Origin: Salvelinus alpinus
Taxonomy: Eukaryota; Chordata; Actinopteri; Salmoniformes; Salmonidae
Reading direction: 5' to 3'
NCBI RefSeq assembly: GCF_045679555.1
Contig: NC_092120.1
Span: forward strand, 12,637,805-12,701,804
Length of the DNA stretch: 64,000 nucleotides
The notes beneath the pieces were generated by a model that saw only the letters and a program-made list of their open reading frames with translations, did no database searches and was not told the origin of the DNA. This document shows positions 37,269 through 52,141 of the stretch, piece after piece. Numbering within the stretch: the first letter of the stretch is position 1; every line of letters begins with the position of its first letter. The translations under genes and the position numbers were made by a program.

Positions 37269-38424
37269 AAAAAATCAGGATATCGTCAAGGTAAACGAAA
37301 ACAAAAATGTTCAGCATGTCTCTCAGTACATCATTAACTAATGCCTGAAAGACAGCTGGAGCATTAGCGAGACCGAACGGCAGAACCCGGTATTCAAAAT
37401 GCCCTAACGGAGTGTTAAACGCCGTTTTCCACTCGTCCCCCTCTCTGATGCGTACGAGATGGTAAGCGTTACGAAGGTCCAACTTAGTAAAGCACCTGGC
37501 TCCCTGCAAAATCTCGAAGGCTGACGACATAAGGGGAAGCGGATAACGATTCTTAACCGTTATGTCATTCAGCCCTCGATAATCCACGCAGGGGCGCAGA
37601 GTACCGTCCTTCTTCTTAACAAAGAAAAATCCCGCTCCGGCGGGAGAGGAAGAAGGCACCACGGTACCGGCGTCGAGAGAAACAGACAGATAATCCTCGA
37701 GAGCCTTACGTTCGGGAGCCGACAGAGAGTATAGTCTACCCCGAGGGGGAGTGGTCCCCGGAAGGAGATCAATACAACAATCATACGACCGGTGAGGAGG
37801 AAGGGAGCTGGCTCTGGACCGACTGAAGACCGTGCGCAGATCATGATATTCCTCCGGCACTCCTGTCAAATCACCAGGTTCCTCCTGAGTAGAGGGGACA
37901 GAAGACACAGGAGGGATAGCAGACATTAAACACTTCACATGACAAGAAACGTTCCAGGATAGAATAGAATTACTAGACCAATTAATAGAAGGATTATGAC
38001 ATACTAGCCAGGGATGACCCAAAACAACAGGTGTAAAAGGTGAACGAAAAATCAAAAAGGAAATGGTCTCACTGTGGTTACCAGATACTGTGAGGGTTAA
38101 AGGTAGTGTCTCACATCTGATACTGGGGAGAAGACTACCATCTAAGGCGAACATGGGCGTGGGCTTCCCTAACTGTCTGAGGGGAATGTCATGTTTCCGA
38201 GCCCATGCTTCGTCCATAAAACAACCCTCAGCCCCTGAGTCTATCAAGGCACTGCAGGAAGCAGCCGAACCGGTCCAGCGTAGATGGACCGACAAGGTAG
38301 TACAGGATCTTGATGGAGAGACCTGAGTAGTAGCGCTCACCAGTAGCCCTCCGCTTACTGATGAGCTCTGGCTTTTACTGGACATGACATGACAAAATGT
38401 CCAGCAGAACCGCAATAGAGGCAA
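37186..38424 (-). CDS. pol: Gypsy pol, upstream part: protease and RT, ends in a frameshift
   Basis: This frame overlaps the end of gag (38355-38424) in a different frame, so pol is probably made by -1 frameshifting. It contains the aspartic protease motif [10 protein letters not shown] (about residues 60-69) and RT blocks: [20 protein letters not shown], the YPLPL block, [28 protein letters not shown] and the catalytic VYLDDILIF. Just after YLDD the frame breaks at a run of seven A on the + strand (37268-37274); one extra base shifts it away from the downstream pol frame. The tail of the ORF after that point is out-of-frame sequence. A real mutation and a sequencing error in the homopolymer are both possible. 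Confidence 0.92.
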   Translation of the reverse strand: MPLLRFCWTFCHVMSSKSQSSSVSGGLLVSATTQVSPSRSCTTLSVHLRWTGSAASCSALIDSGAEGCFMDEAWARKHDIPLRQLGKPTPMFALDGSLLPSIRCETLPLTLTVSGNHSETISFLIFRSPFTPVVLGHPWLVCHNPSINWSSNSILSWNVSCHVKCLMSAIPPVSSVPSTQEEPGDLTGVPEEYHDLRTVFSRSRASSLPPHRSYDCCIDLLPGTTPPRGRLYSLSAPERKALEDYLSVSLDAGTVVPSSSPAGAGFFFVKKKDGTLRPCVDYRGLNDITVKNRYPLPLMSSAFEILQGARCFTKLDLRNAYHLVRIREGDEWKTAFNTPLGHFEYRVLPFGLANAPAVFQALVNDVLRDMLNIFVFVYLDDILIFFTVTRDSCSARSTCTPTPFRELSLREG

Positions 38425-39275
38425 AGGCGGTTGGTGATTCTCCGTTCCCTCTCCTTAGTCGAGATGCGAATACCTCCCAGCTGCATGGGCTCAGTCTCTG
38501 AGCCGGTGGGAGGAGATGGTTGAGATGCGGAGAGGGGAAACACCGTTAACGCGAGCTCTCTTTCACGAGCTCGGTGACGAAGATCTACCCGTCGTTCTAT
38601 GCGGATGGCGAGTGCAATCAAAGAGTCCACGCTGGAAGGAACCTCCCGGGAGAGAATCTCATCCTTAACCTCAGCGTGGAGTCCCTCCAGAAAACGAGCG
38701 AGCAACGCCGGCTCGTTCCAGTCACTGGATGCAGCCAGAGTGCGAAACTCTATAGAGTAATCCGTTATGGATCGATCACCTTGACATAGGGAAGCCAGGG
38801 CCCTGGAAGCCTCCTTCCCAAAAACTGAACGATCAAAAACCCGTATCATCTCCTCTCTAAAGTTCTGATAAACGTTAGAACACTCAGCCCTTGCCTCCCA
38901 GATAGCTGTGCCCCACTCCCGAGCCCGACCAGTAAGGAGTGATATGACGTAAGCGATCCGAGCTCTCTCTCTTGAGTATGTGTTGGGCTGGAGAGAGAAC
39001 ACAATATCACACTGGGTGAGAAAGGAGCGACACTCAGTGGGCTGCCCAGAGTAACATGGTGGGTTATTAACCCTAGGTTCCGGAGACTCGGAAGACCAGG
39101 AAGTAGCTGGTGGCACGAGACGAAGACTCTGAAACTGTCCTGACAGGTCGGAGACCTGAGTGGCCAGGGTCTCAACGGCATGACGAGCAGCAGACAATTC
39201 CTGCTCGTGTCTGCCGAGCATTGCTCCCTGGAACTTGACGGCAGTGTTGAGAGAATCCGTAGTCGCTGGGTCCAT
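38355..39275 (-). CDS. gag: Gypsy gag polyprotein (306 residues)
   Basis: The ATG at 39275 lies 16 bases from the 5' LTR, right after the PBS. It begins [17 protein letters not shown] coiled-coil-like N-terminal part is followed by a retrotransposon-gag domain ([20 protein letters not shown] and [16 protein letters not shown], about residues 100-160; [15 protein letters not shown] near 180). A CCHC zinc knuckle [15 protein letters not shown] is near residue 285. It forms the particle that packages element RNA. No defect is seen. Length is normal for this group. Confidence 0.93.
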   Translation of the reverse strand: MDPATTDSLNTAVKFQGAMLGRHEQELSAARHAVETLATQVSDLSGQFQSLRLVPPATSWSSESPEPRVNNPPCYSGQPTECRSFLTQCDIVFSLQPNTYSRERARIAYVISLLTGRAREWGTAIWEARAECSNVYQNFREEMIRVFDRSVFGKEASRALASLCQGDRSITDYSIEFRTLAASSDWNEPALLARFLEGLHAEVKDEILSREVPSSVDSLIALAIRIERRVDLRHRARERELALTVFPLSASQPSPPTGSETEPMQLGGIRISTKERERRITNRLCLYCGSAGHFVMSCPVKARAHQ

Positions 39276-39279
39276 CTTG

Positions 39280-39290
39280 GTCGGATTCTT
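39280..39290 (-). other. Gypsy primer-binding site, self-priming type
   Basis: On the minus strand AAGAATCCGAC starts one base after the 5' LTR. Its exact complement lies within each LTR (34799-34809 and 39584-39594), where transcription is expected to begin. There is no match to the usual TGG start of a tRNA-primed PBS. Confidence 0.75.
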
Positions 39291-39291
39291 C

Positions 39292-39806
39292 TGTTATGCA
39301 GATGAATGAGGACCCAAAAGCGACGTAATAGTAACAGAGTCTTTATTCCAGTATAAAACAAATAATGATTCTCCTGGATATAAATCAATGGTAATCCAAA
39401 ACAGGAAACTGAAATCCTCTCGTCAATAGAGAGGAACGACTGGAGACGCGACCACAGACTGCAGGTCGCTTCAGGAAGGCACAGACCGTAGCTGACATAG
39501 ACACCTGCTCACACGCAGCATCTGAAGAAGGCAAAAGAACACGACAGGGCGGAACAAGGACACAGAAACTGCAAACATCAAACAAGAATCCGACAAGGAC
39601 AGGAGCGGAAAACAGAGGGAGAAATAGGGACTCTAATCAGAGGGCAAAATAGGGGACAGGTGTGAAAGAGTAAATGAGGTCGTAGGGAGAATGAGAAACA
39701 GCTGGGAGCATGAACGGAACGATAGAGAGAGAGAAAGAGAAAGAACCTAATAAGACCAGCAGAGGGAAGCACAGGGACAAGACATGATCAAAGACAAAAC
39801 ATGACA
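39292..39806 (-). repeat. 5' LTR of the gypsy element
   Basis: 515 bp. No difference from 34507-35021 found on reading both copies. Flanked on the right by target duplication GTAAA. Confidence 0.95.
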
Positions 39807-40157
39807 GTAAATTAGTAGCCTACTAACTAAATAGCTTACTGAATTATTATGGTATTATATTTATACCATTACATTCAGTAAGATACTCCCAATAATAAAC
39901 ATCAGAAACCTACCAGATACAAATACTTCTTGAAACAATAGTCAATGTGTCAGTATTTTTTTTTATTATGTTCCTATCATTGAAGTATTAATTATATGGA
40001 GTAATTTACCAAAATGCCCCGAAATACCCAATCCTAAAAAGTACAAACAGATCATATAAGCATTGATATAGAACCCTGATATCTTTAGATGATGTATAAT
40101 AGCCTAACCATTAACATGCACCTTCACCCCAACAATGACTAAGCCAACACTGCGAAT

Positions 40158-40506
40158 AAGATGGTCTCTAATCTTTCCATTTAGCTTGTAGGCTACGTTA
40201 GCCTATTCCTGATTGACTAACACTCATTAATTCATTCAATCATTCCTTCACTTACTTATTCATACACAAAATGTCTTGTGCGCTGGAATCTTTGACTGTG
40301 AATGACTAAATTGATTTAAAACCCCAAGGGGATGTCTCCAATAAACTATTCTTTAAATAACGAATAAAATCGAAAATAGTTTTGAAAAAGTCAATCGCCC
40401 GACCAACACTAGGGGAAAAAAACTGATAGGGGTTTTGAGTTCAGAGTTAAACGAGGAATAGGCTAACGTAGCCTACAAGCTAAATGGAAAGATTAGAGAC
40501 CATCTT
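40158..40506. repeat. 53-bp perfect inverted repeat with 243-bp spacer
   Basis: The left arm 40158-40210 (AAGATGGTCTCTAATCTTTC and on to GCCTATTCCT) is the exact reverse complement of the right arm 40454-40506. Pairing stops at mismatches on both sides. The spacer is AT-rich with no coding signal. No clear target duplication is seen next to the arms. Confidence 0.92.
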
Positions 40507-42680
40507 GGAGGCATAAAATAGGCTAATCTTCCAGCGTGTTGCAATTCAGGCCTCCAATCCACTTCCCCGCTCCCGAGCTGCCAGTTTGCTCTTCCACTTA
40601 TGCAGCTATTCATGAGAAAGGGATGTGAAACAACAAAATGCCAATGGCAGCTGTTTGTTTACGCTTTCCCACGACTCCATGCCAATTAGCCATCGTCATT
40701 CCGTCAGCCGCTTGTCTTCCCTCATTAGACACCCCTCAACAGACAAGTGAGGCCCTGGAAAGGCGGGCCCACGCAGGGATAGGAAGCATGCGGACTCCTT
40801 TACTCGCCCGTTTAACTCTCCTGAATCCACAGCCTCGATTTCTAGGTGCACTTGGTACAAAGAACCAGACTGCATCACCGATAATCCCAAATGTGCATGC
40901 GTAATGACGCACGTTCGCTATTTCTGAATACCTTTCATGGTGAAGCACCTAGCCTATATCAGGTGTAGGCCTAGCTTATAAAGATCTTGAGATAAATAGG
41001 GTTTGAAACATTTTCTCCTTTTGTCACCCAAGGTGTTGGATTACAGGTTTCATAAATAGCAGCAGAGCACCTCTAGGCCTACTAGTTAAATTCACAAGAT
41101 GAATGAATACTACTGATTGGTGTTTGTCTGCAGCACTGGCATGCATTCACAACACTGTTCAGTGGCTGGGGGAAAAGGAAAGTTCCAAAAGTTTGATTAT
41201 GATACATTTTTCGCCCAATGAACTTTAGTCCTATGAACTCCATGAAAGAAATACATTATTCAAATGCATTTACATGCTATTATTAGTATTATTATTGTTA
41301 TTATTATTATTATGACTACTACTACTATTCTGCGTTAGTGTTGCTGTTCAGAGGGAGTAGCCATCAATTACATTGGAAGTATATATCTCAGTGAATTTAC
41401 ATCTCAGTGACAAAGGGTAGCCTAATACAATAAAATATTGTAACAGCAATTGCAGAACAAAAAATATATAATTCATCCACATGGAGTTGGGATTCAAAAT
41501 ATGAAACCTGTGTTTGGAAATGTGTTTGGTTTGTTTTAGAAGATTGTGTGGTGACTGTGGTCATAGCTTCTGCGGTTGGGTTTGCTCATTGTTGAATGGA
41601 ATGTTTCCCTTTTACATGCATTGATTCCGCTACAATCACGATGCCAGTCTAGGCCTGTGATAGGTGGGCATGACCATGAATTAGCGCGCGGGCGCCACAT
41701 GACAGTGTTCTTTTATGTTTCTCATTTTTAATTGAGTCCAAATGCGAAGAATTGAAAGGAGGGGACCCAGAATGCTCAGTCATAAAGAGACACTTCACTT
41801 TGTTGAGCAGAAATATGTGAGGGATGAATTCCATCAATCAGCTCAAGACCTGGGGTGACGTCATGTATTTTTCAGTGTGCAGAAAATACCCAAGAAAGAT
41901 GTGAATCAGAAGCCTGCGATAATGGGACCATAGTCAAGTATCAGATAATAAAGTGTGGGAATCTGGGTTCTGTTTGTTATGTTTTTTTTTAAACTTGGAT
42001 AGGCTACAGTACACATTTATTTATATATTTAAGTAGGCTACAACTTTTAAGTGGGAAACACATTTAACATACGTTTCCTTGAAGGGAACACTGAAAACCT
42101 ATTATGCAAGTGTTCTTCTGTCCAGTTCCAATTGATATAATGCCTGTGTCAATAATTCCCTAAGGCATGACTGTCATTATGAGTTTTTGGTGAATTTATA
42201 ATGGTGGCTGAAAGAAGCCATATGTACATACCTTAATGTGATTGTCGCAATGGTGTTGTAATAACACATTTATTAAATTAATAACATAAATGTATGTAAT
42301 GTACAGTATAGGCCTATCTGGGACTTGTATTATGGCATCGTCATTGAGAGTTTATGTTAGAGACTTTTATTCACATGCCTTGGGTGAGGGGGATTCACGT
42401 GATAGATGAGTGAGTGACAGAGAAAGAGATGGCGATGTAACCTGTTATGCTACTAAATGTTGTGCTGCTGCCACTTCGATTAGGATTCAACTATAGAAAG
42501 GAACTTTATTGTAAACTGACTCTTTATCATCAAATCCAGGCCCGTCAGAGAACTTGATAGATAAAAAATTAGAGATTAGGGATAACTATAAATTACAGAT
42601 ACACGAGTCTCCCTCCTCCCGAAAAAGCAACACATGACAAACAACGCTGCCTGGCTGATGACTGAGAAAGGCCTATTGGT
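40507..42680. other. Intergenic, no gene seen
   Basis: The part 40540-40930 is of balanced composition and might be conserved non-coding sequence. A short ATT/ACT trinucleotide tract is at 41280-41330. No gene or complete element is recognisable. Confidence 0.4.
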
Positions 42681-42848
42681 GCTTTCAAGACAACTCGGAA
42701 ATGTGGAACCTCCGAGTAAAAATTAGCTTAGAGCTTCTATTGGTTGATTTTGATACTTTCCCAGTGGTAAACTCGGAGTTCATCTTTCTGCAAGGAGTTT
42801 CCAAGTCGTACATTTCTGAGTGTCCGAGTTCAGAGTTGTCTTGAACGC
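42681..42848. mobile_element. MITE with inverted ends
   Basis: The left end GCTTTCAAGACAACTCGG and the reversed right end GCGTTCAAGACAACTCTG agree at 16 of 18 bases. The motif CTCGGA recurs inside. The 168-bp unit is a type I recognise as common in salmonids. Target duplication not clear. Confidence 0.65.
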
Positions 42849-43310
42849 TGCGGATACATTATTTTCAGTGTGTCTACTTTTGACATGTGCTAGCAACATA
42901 ATGCACAAGCAAACGAAATCCTATATAGAAAAAAACTAAAGCTTTAAATGGTCACGCAAAATATTAGTAAGACTGATTTGTGATCAATTGTTGTAATGAT
43001 TGCTCTCATGGGATGTCATTCATTGAGCACTAGCTGACAGTATCATTTAAATCAAGTGCTTTTGTGAAAATATAATTACAATTTCTCCATTGTTTACCTT
43101 TTGCACTTGGCCTACTCTTGGATGGTATATGGTCTTAGTTTTCGATGCATACATTTAAATTTAAATTCAGTCTCCAATGCAGTTTAGTCGCACCAAATTA
43201 CCAATACATCTTCTAGGAAATTAAATGTAAATTGGTAATCACTTCAAAGAACAACCATGGTGCAATGAATTGTGACACCGAAATGCACGCACGCACACAC
43301 GCTCTCTCTG

Positions 43311-47575
<4,265 letters not shown>

Positions 47576-48125
47576 TACAGTGCCTTCATTTTGTTGTGTT
47601 ACTGCCTGTAGTTAACATGGATTAAATTTAGATTTTGTGTCACTGGCCTACACACAATACCACATAATGGCAAAGTGGAATTATGTTTTTAGAAATGTTT
47701 ATAAATTAATACAAAATTAAAAGCTGAAATGTATTGAGTCAATAAGTATTCAACACCTTTGTTTTGGCAAGCATAAATAAGTGCAGGAGTAAAAATGTGC
47801 TTAACAAGTCACAAAGTAAGTTGCATGTGCAATAATTGTGTTTAACATTATTTTTGAATGACTACCTCATCTCTGTACCCCACACAAACAGTTATCTGTA
47901 AGGTCCCTCAGTCAAGCACTGAATTTCAAACACAGATACAACCACGAAGACCAGGGAGGTTTTCCAATGCCTCGCAAAGAAGGTCACCTACTGAATAACC
48001 ATTTAAGCATGGTGAAGTTATTAATTACACTTTGAATGGTGTATCAATACACCCAATCACTACAAAGATACAGGTGTCCTTCCTAACTCAGTTATTTTCT
48101 CTGGATTTTACAAATGTTGCATCCT

Positions 48126-48292
48126 GAGAATAAATAACTTTTCTCCCGGATAACCCGGTATTTACCGCCAAAACCGGAAGTGTCATTCAAAAGTATTATA
48201 AAGCATTTAAATATGTCTGGATTTGATTAGAGCTTTGATAAGCATGTCAATTCAAACCTGATGCGACCTGAGCCTGATGAGCAATATATATA
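48126..48292. other. Unassigned segment between outer Tc1 and inner Tc1
   Basis: The sequence around CCCGGATAACCCGGTATTTA and CCTGATGCGACCTGAGCCTG is not part of either Tc1 unit. It ends in an ATATATAT run where the inner Tc1 inserted. It may be a further old repeat. Confidence 0.4.
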
Positions 48293-48294
48293 TA

Positions 48295-49901
48295 CAGTGG
48301 GGAGAACAAGTATTTGATACACTGCCGATTTTGCAGGTTTTCCAACTTACAAAGCATGTACAGGTCTGTAATTTTTATCATAGGTACACTTCAACTGTGA
48401 GAGACGGAATCTAAAACAAAAATCCAGAAAATCACATTGTATGATTTTTAAGTAATTAATTTGCATTTTATTGCATGACATAAGTATTTGATACATCAGA
48501 AAAGCAGAACTTAATATTTGGTACAGAAACCTTTGTTTGCAATTACAAAGATCATACGTTTCCTGTAGTTATTGACCAGGTTTGCACACACTGCAGCAGG
48601 GATTTTGGCCCACTCCTCCATACAGACCTTCTCCAGATCCTTCAGGTTTCGGGGCTGTCGCTGGGCAATACGGACTTTCAGCTCCCTCCAAAGATTTTCT
48701 ATTGGGTTCAGGTCTGGAGACTGGCTAGGCCACTCCAGGACCTTGAGATGCTTCTTACGGAGCCACTCCTTAGTTGCCCTGGCTGTGTGTTTCGGGTCGT
48801 TGTCATGCTGGAAGATCCAGCCACGACCCATCTTCAATGCTCTTACTGAGGGAAGGAGGTTTTTGGCCAAGATCTCGCGATACATGGCCCCATCCATCCT
48901 CCCCTCAATATGGTGCAGTCGTCCTGTCCCCTTTGCAGAAAAGCATCCCCAAAGAATGATGTTTCCACCTCCATGCTTCACGGTTGGGAGGGTGTTCTTG
49001 GGGTTGTACTCAACCTTCTTCTTCCTCCAAACACGGCGAGTGGAGTTTAGACCAAAAAGCTCTATTTTTGTCTCATCAGACCACATGACCTTTTCCCATT
49101 CCTCCTCTGGATCATCCAGATGGTCATTGGCAAACTTCAGACGGGCCTGGAAATGCGCTGGCTTGAGCAGGGGGACCTTGCATGCGCTGCAGGATTTCAA
49201 TCCATGACGGTGTAGTGTGTTACTAATGGTTTTCTTTGAGACTGTGGTCCCAGCTCTCTTCAGGTCATTGACCAGGTCCTGCCGTGTAGTTATGGGCTGA
49301 TCCCTCACCTTTCTCATGATCATTGATGCCCCACGAGGTGAGATCTTGCATGGAGCCCCAGACCGAGGGTGGTTGACCGTCATCTTCAACTTCTTCCATT
49401 TTCTAATAATTGCGCCAACAGTTGTTGCCTTCTCACCAAGCTGCTTGCCTATTGTCCTGTAGCCCATCCCAGCCTTGTGCAGGTCTACAATTTTATCCCT
49501 GATGTCCTTACACAGCTCTCTGGTCTTGGCCATTGTGGAGAGATTGGAGTCTGTTTGATTGAGTGTGTGTACAGGTGTCTTTTATACAGGTAACAAGTTC
49601 AAACAGGTGCAGTTAATACAGGTAATGAGTGGAGAACAGGAGGGCTTCTTAAAGAAAAACTAACAGGTCTGTGAGAGCCGGAATTCTTACTGGTTGGTAG
49701 GTGATCAAATACTTATGTCATGCAATAAAATGCAAATTAATTACTTAAAAATCATACAATGTGATTTTTTGGATTTTTGTTTTAGATTCCGTCTCTCACA
49801 GTTGAAGTGTACCTATGATAAAAATTACAGACCTCTACATGCTTTGTAAGTAGGAAAACCTTCAAAATCGGCAGTGTATCAAATACTTGTTCTCCCCACT
49901 G
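48295..49901 (-). mobile_element. Tc1/mariner transposon, apparently intact (1607 bp)
   Basis: The ends CAGTGGGGAGAACAAG and CTTGTTCTCCCCACTG are perfect mirror images, flanked by TA (48293-48294 and 49902-49903). Inverted repeats are about 200 bp. Each holds two copies of an AAGTATTTGAT motif (left: about 48307 and 48481; right: about 49703 and 49878), the IR/DR layout in which transposase binds twice per end. An uninterrupted transposase lies between. Confidence 0.95.
48511..49533 (-). CDS. Tc1-type transposase, 340 residues, catalytic triad intact
   Basis: A cut-and-paste DDE transposase that would act in the nucleus on its own inverted repeats. The frame [20 protein letters not shown] to CTKY is complete and 340 residues long, the length of Sleeping Beauty. 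Residues 1-115 form the paired-like double helix-turn-helix DNA-binding part. The catalytic residues are D153 ([10 protein letters not shown]), D244 (QHDNDPKHT) and E279 ([10 protein letters not shown]), giving the DD34E spacing of the family. The [11 protein letters not shown] Gly-rich block is kept at 188-198. No stop or frameshift is seen. Whether it is expressed is unknown. Confidence 0.95.
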   Translation of the reverse strand: MAKTRELCKDIRDKIVDLHKAGMGYRTIGKQLGEKATTVGAIIRKWKKLKMTVNHPRSGAPCKISPRGASMIMRKVRDQPITTRQDLVNDLKRAGTTVSKKTISNTLHRHGLKSCSACKVPLLKPAHFQARLKFANDHLDDPEEEWEKVMWSDETKIELFGLNSTRRVWRKKKVEYNPKNTLPTVKHGGGNIILWGCFSAKGTGRLHHIEGRMDGAMYREILAKNLLPSVRALKMGRGWIFQHDNDPKHTARATKEWLRKKHLKVLEWPSQSPDLNPIENLWRELKVRIAQRQPRNLKDLEKVCMEEWAKIPAAVCANLVNNYRKRMIFVIANKGFCTKY

Positions 49902-49903
49902 TA

Positions 49904-50143
49904 TATATACAGTATATCACAAAAGTGAGTACACCCCTCACATTTTTGTAAATATTTGAGAATATCTTTTCATGTGACAACACTGAAGAAATGACACTTT
50001 GCTACAATGTAAAGTAGTGAGTGTACAGCTTGTATAACAGTGTAAATTTGCTGTCCCCTCAAAATAACTCAACACACAGCCATTCATGTCTAAACCGCTG
50101 GCAACAAAAGTGAGTACACCCCTAAGTGAAAATGTCCAAATTG
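49904..50143. mobile_element. Inverted repeat end of a second Tc1 family (solo end)
   Basis: The sequence starts TACAGTATATCACAAAAGTG and has two copies of AAAAGTGAGTACACCCCT (about 49920 and 50106), again the IR/DR pattern, but with a motif unlike that of the neighbouring unit. Only one end is present. It passes directly into another Tc1 at about 50144. Confidence 0.75.
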
Positions 50144-51677
50144 TAATTTTTTATCATAGGTACACTTCAACTGTGAGAGACGGAATCTAAAACAAAAATC
50201 CAGAAAATCACATTGTATGATTTTTAAGTAATTAATTTGCATTTTATTGCATGACATAAGTATTTGCTCACCTACCAACCAGTAAGAATTCCGGCTCTCA
50301 CAGACCTGTTAGTTTTTCTTTAAGAAGCCCTCCTGTTCTCCACTCATTACCTGTATTAACTGCACCTGTTTAAACTCGTTACCTGTATAAAAGACACCTG
50401 TCCAAACACTCAATCAATCAGACTCCAACCTCTCCACAATGGCCAAGACCAGAGAGCTGTGTAAGGACATCATGGATAAAATTGTAGACCTGCACAAGGC
50501 TGGGATGGGCTACAGGACAATAGGCAAGCAGCTTGGTGAGAAGGCAACAACTGTTGGCGCAATTATTAGAAAATGGAGGAAGTTCAAGATGACGGTCAAT
50601 CACCCTCGGTCTGGGGCTCCATGCAAGATCTCACCTCGTATGGCATCAATGATCATGAGGAAGGTGAGGGATCAGCTCAAAACTACACGGCAGGACCTGG
50701 TCAATGACCTGAAGAGAGCTGGGACCACAGTCTCAAAGAAAACCATTAGTAACACACTACGCCGTCATGGATTAAAATCCTGCAGCGCACGCAAGGTCCC
50801 CCTGCTCAAGCCAGCGCATGTCCAGGCCCGTCTGAAGTTTGCCAATGACCATCTGGATGATCCAGAGGAGGAATGGGAGAAGGTCATGTGGTCTGAGAGA
50901 CAAAAATAGAGCTTTTTGGTCTAAACTCCACTTGCCGTGTTTGGAGGAAGAAGAAGGATGAGTACAATCCCAAGAATACCATCCCAACCGTGAAGCATGG
51001 AGGTGGAAACATCATTCTTTGGGGATGCTTTTCTGCAAAGGGGACAGGACGACTGCACCGTATTGAGGGGAGGATGGATGGGGCCATGTATCGCGAGATC
51101 TTGGCCGACAACCCCCTTCCCTCAGTAAGAGCATTGAAGATGGGTCGTGGCTGGGTCTTCCAGCATGACAACGACCCGAAACACACAGCCAGGGCAACTA
51201 AGGAGTGGCTCCATAAGAAGCATCTCAAAGTCCTGGAGTGGCCTAGCCAGTCTCCAGACCTGAACCCAATAGAAAATCTTTGGAGGGAGCTGAAAGTCCA
51301 TATTGCCCAGCGACCGCCCCGAAACCTGAAGGATCTGGAGAAGGTCTGTATGGAGGAGTGGGCCAAAATCCCTGCTGCAGTGTGTGCAAACCTGGTCAAG
51401 AACTACAGGAAATGTATGATCTCTGTAATTGCAAACAAAGGATTCTGTACCAAATATTAAGTTCTGCTTTTCTGATGTATCAAATACTTATGTCATGCAA
51501 TAAAATGCAAATTAATTACTTAAAAATCATACAATGTGATTTTCTGGATTTTTGTTTTAGATTCCGTCTCTCACAGTTGAAGTGTACCTATGATAAAAGA
51601 TTACAGACCTCTACATGCTTTGTAAGTAGGAAAACCTGCAAAATCGGCAGTGTATCAAATACTTGTTCTCCCCACTG
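50144..51677 (+). mobile_element. Second copy of the 48295 Tc1 family, left end truncated
   Basis: Same family as the unit at 48295 but in the opposite orientation. The left inverted repeat begins only at TAATTTTTTATCATAGG, so roughly its first 80 bases are missing and replaced by the end of another Tc1. The right end CTTGTTCTCCCCACTG is intact with TA after it. Contains a broken transposase. Confidence 0.9.
50439..51460 (+). pseudogene. Tc1-type transposase broken at the first catalytic residue
   Basis: Near-identical to the intact transposase at 48511-49533. The first 152 residues are in frame ([16 protein letters not shown] to VMWS). One base is missing at about 50896-50899, within the Asp153 codon of the WSDETK motif, so the frame ends at 50909. 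The rest, including QHDNDPKHT and [10 protein letters not shown], continues in another frame to the normal end CTKY at 51457. This single deletion destroys both frame and active site. Confidence 0.93.
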
Positions 51678-51807
51678 TATATACTGAGATCATGTGATGG
51701 ATCATGTGACACTTAGATTGCACACAGGTGGACTTTATTTAACTAATTATGTGACTTCTGAAGGTAATTGGTTGCACTAGATCTTATTTAGGGACTTCAT
51801 AGCAAAG

Positions 51808-52141
51808 TGTCACATTCGTAATAAGGACGGGACCAAGGCTGTGTGTTGAGTTCCACATCTTTATTTGTAGTGAAACTTCCAGAAAAAACAATAAAGCAAC
51901 AACGAACCGTAACCTCAGTGGTGATACAAGCACACACACAAACAATATCCCACAAAGCAGATGGGAACAGGGACACCTTAAGTATGATCCCCAATTAGAG
52001 ACAACGAACATCAGCTGCCTCTAATTGGGAACCATACTAAGAGCACCAACATAGAAATCCAATGACTAGAACACCCCACTAGTCACACTCTGACCTAAAC
52101 ACCATAGAGAACCAAGGGCTCTCTATGGTCAGAGCGTGACA
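51808..52141 (-). mobile_element. Solo LTR (334 bp)
   Basis: Begins TGTCACATTC and ends AGAGCGTGACA. An exact 5-bp duplication CAAAG lies on both sides (51803-51807 and 52142-52146). A poly(A) signal (TTTATT on +) near 51860 gives minus orientation. It resembles the LTR at 28019 (shared stretches such as ATCCCACAAAGCA and GATCCCCAAT), so it belongs to a related family. Confidence 0.92.

Larger units (their letters stand above)
34507..39806 (-). mobile_element. Full-length Ty3/gypsy chromovirus retrotransposon (5.3 kb)
   Basis: Both LTRs are 515 bp (34507-35021 and 39292-39806), begin TGTTATGCAG and end AACATGACA on the + strand, and read as identical. A 5-bp duplication GTAAA flanks the element (34502-34506 and 39807-39811). 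The purine tract lies at 35023-35031 beside the 3' LTR and the PBS at 39280-39290 beside the 5' LTR. Inside, on the minus strand, are gag then pol with protease, RT, RNase H, integrase and a chromodomain. There is no envelope gene. The poly(A) signal AATAAA is in the LTR near 34558. Very recent insertion. Confidence 0.96.

Noticed and set aside
48572-49207. 211-residue + strand frame opposite the intact Tc1 transposase (and the mirrored 171-residue frame at 50884-51399)
   Set aside because: Antisense shadow of the transposase; recurs with the transposase sequence in both copies.
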